A stretch of 64,000 nucleotides of DNA from Argopecten irradians. Lineage: Eukaryota; Mollusca; Bivalvia; Pectinida; Pectinidae. The stretch is taken from the NCBI RefSeq assembly GCF_041381155.1, contig NC_091137.1:24535655-24599654 (forward strand). Direction: 5' to 3'. The notes under the pieces were generated by a model, which was not told where the DNA came from, did not search any database, and saw nothing but the letters and a program-made list of their open reading frames with translations. The position numbers and the translations under genes were made by a program. Numbering within the stretch: position 1 is the stretch's first letter; each line of letters starts with the position of its first letter. Positions 62,136 through 64,000 of the stretch are shown piece by piece.

Positions 62136-64000
62136 GTAAGTCACTGTTATTACATCATACGTAAACAAATAGTAACATAAACGATTTTACATAAATGCAA
62201 CCAAGATACGTCAATGTTACATTTACTAGTAAGAAAACAATCCAATGTCATTGAATCATGTGTACATTAATATAAGTTAGAATCATTTCAACAGGGGTGA
62301 TATTGAAATCAAAATGTAAACTCCAAAATGCTAAAAATACCTTGGTAATTGTAACGAAATGACTATATTTTCATATAGGTGTAGATGGAATCGAACACAT
62401 TCAGATCTAACAAATCCAATACATGATAATTATTAATGTTACATCCATGCCGCTTTTAAATTCCGTAAATTACACAAATGAAATATCTACTAAGTAAACG
62501 TTTATTTACAGGGGAGAAGCTAATTTATTAAACTATATTATAAAACACACTGAAAAGCGATATTTTTCAACTTTGATATAAACTTTTGAACAAACTTAAA
62601 TGTAGATAGCATTGTGCATAAGTGAAGCTTGCTAAGATGTAGATAACGAGTTTTGTTTATTACATTTATATATTATCAACATCCGAAGTTATTCAATAGA
62701 CTATATAAATAGGCTACATTGTACCATCAATTCTCAGAGGTTATTACAAAAATGGAAAACATAATTAACGGGAAGCATAGCTTGATAAATATGCTATATT
62801 AACGATGAAATGACATTCTATGATATAAACTAAAGGCACATGTATTGTTGTTCATGTTATTGTACTGTATTTTCATGGATGGTATGAGTGTCACATACTG
62901 TAAATATAACGCAATAAACTAGTACAAATTGACACTGCAACATGTATAGTCATTCAATACTCATCAGGGGCACTAAAGATAACCGTAGGTAACTTGAAAG
63001 AGGAACACACCAAAATAAATATAAATGAAACATTGCAAACAACTCTGGGTTAGGATATGATTTCAAAAATCATTTTAATATAATTTTTCTGTCTTTTGTA
63101 GAACATAACTTATATGTATATAACAGATTTCTACGTATATAGTGCATATTTCTAAAGCATATTGTTGACAGGGCGACACTCTCGGAATATTGGACAAAGA
63201 GATCCTTTACTAGAAACGCTATTTTTTTCGGGAAAAACAATGTCCAGGGACAGATTCCTGATTACACTAAGCTTCCTTCACATTTTCTTAAGCATTATTG
63301 TACTTCTAATTTCATAAAATTGTTTGCTGTAGTTGTACCTTATATAATTTTCGGACAGTATCAGCCTGACTTCCTAAAATAAACAAATCTAAGCACCATC
63401 GACGAACCTAAGCTACATAAAATGTAAATATTTTTGTGTAGTTTCCATCAATTTTCCAAACATCTTTGCGAATGAGCAGTTAGTCAAATAACCTGAGAGG
63501 AAACTATATACAAACCAAATAAGCAAATGTATCGTGGATTCGCTGATTCATGACATTTTAAAGAATTTAAGACACCACTTTAACGTATTTGTTATATCCC
63601 AATCTATTCATTGGGCACGGGAGGCTTGACTCTATATAACATATCACGTCCAAACTGAATGTATGTATATTTGTGTGGACAAATATCAATATTATGATGA
63701 ATTATTAGATTCGTTTAGATAATTGTTTTCACCCGTAAGGCAGCAAGAGGCTTACCAAGTCAACAGTGTAATTGGTTTGACTATATTTACTTTTTCTCAC
63801 TTTCTCTACAAAATGAAGATTGTTTCGTATCATATGCAGTTTTGCATTATTGACATTAAAACTTGATTGTTGTAATAAATATTTTCTTAGCTTAACACCG
63901 TTATATCAAATAAACAATAGAAAAATTATTCCTATATTTTAACAATCAAACATATATAACTACAAGTTGTTGATAAAAACAATGTAATTTTTAATTAGAT
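62136..64000 (+). other. Intron of the transcription-factor-like gene
   Basis: AT-rich sequence after the donor at 62136, with no further exon recognised before the window ends. Confidence 0.5.

Overview
The window looks like AT-rich animal genomic DNA, most likely from a bivalve mollusc. The basis is spliced genes with GT-AG introns, clustered short secreted C-type lectins of the perlucin-like kind, a tRNA-derived SINE, many small TIR elements and a LINE fragment. The species cannot be named from the sequence alone. All intron-exon models below were worked out by eye from splice sites, reading phase and comparison between paralogues.

Region 1 (about 0.1-40.2 kb, all minus strand) is a tandem array of eight C-type lectin (CTL) genes or pseudogenes, called CTL-1 to CTL-8 here. 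The full design is five coding exons: a signal-peptide exon ending in phase 1, an 89-nt exon carrying the first two cysteines, a 91-94-nt exon ending in phase 1, a large exon carrying the sugar-binding triplet and WxD motif and ending in phase 2, and a tiny last exon with the C-terminal tail. CTL-1 (cut by the left edge), CTL-2, CTL-3, CTL-5, CTL-6 and CTL-8 look functional. CTL-4 is a clear pseudogene and CTL-7 is probably broken. The triplet differs between copies: EPN (CTL-2, CTL-5), QPD (CTL-3), EPD (pseudogene CTL-4) and EPS (CTL-6, -7, -8). This suggests an immune or shell-matrix lectin family diversifying in ligand preference. CTL-2, CTL-3 and CTL-4 lie in long homologous duplication units that include introns and 5' flanks.

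The array is rich in repeats: TTAA-flanked TIR elements (one at an exon boundary of CTL-4), a G-rich element with 118-bp tandem units inside CTL-3, a 73-bp minisatellite next to the last recognised exon of CTL-8, a tandem duplication of about 0.5-0.6 kb upstream of CTL-4, an L1-like LINE fragment inside CTL-5, and three palindromes of nearly uniform size (146-150 bp) with a shared CTCGGC-type core.

Region 2 (44.4-46.5 kb, minus strand) is a complete five-exon ribulose-phosphate 3-epimerase gene (232 aa) of the pentose phosphate pathway. A SINE and a TIR element lie between it and the lectin array.

Region 3 (46.5-61.6 kb) holds no convincing gene. It contains a TIR element, a possible solo LTR and islands of more balanced base composition that could be regulatory. 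It precedes a plus-strand first exon (61.64-62.14 kb) of a Gly/Pro/Ser-rich protein that looks like the N-terminus of a developmental transcription factor. The rest of that gene lies beyond the right edge.
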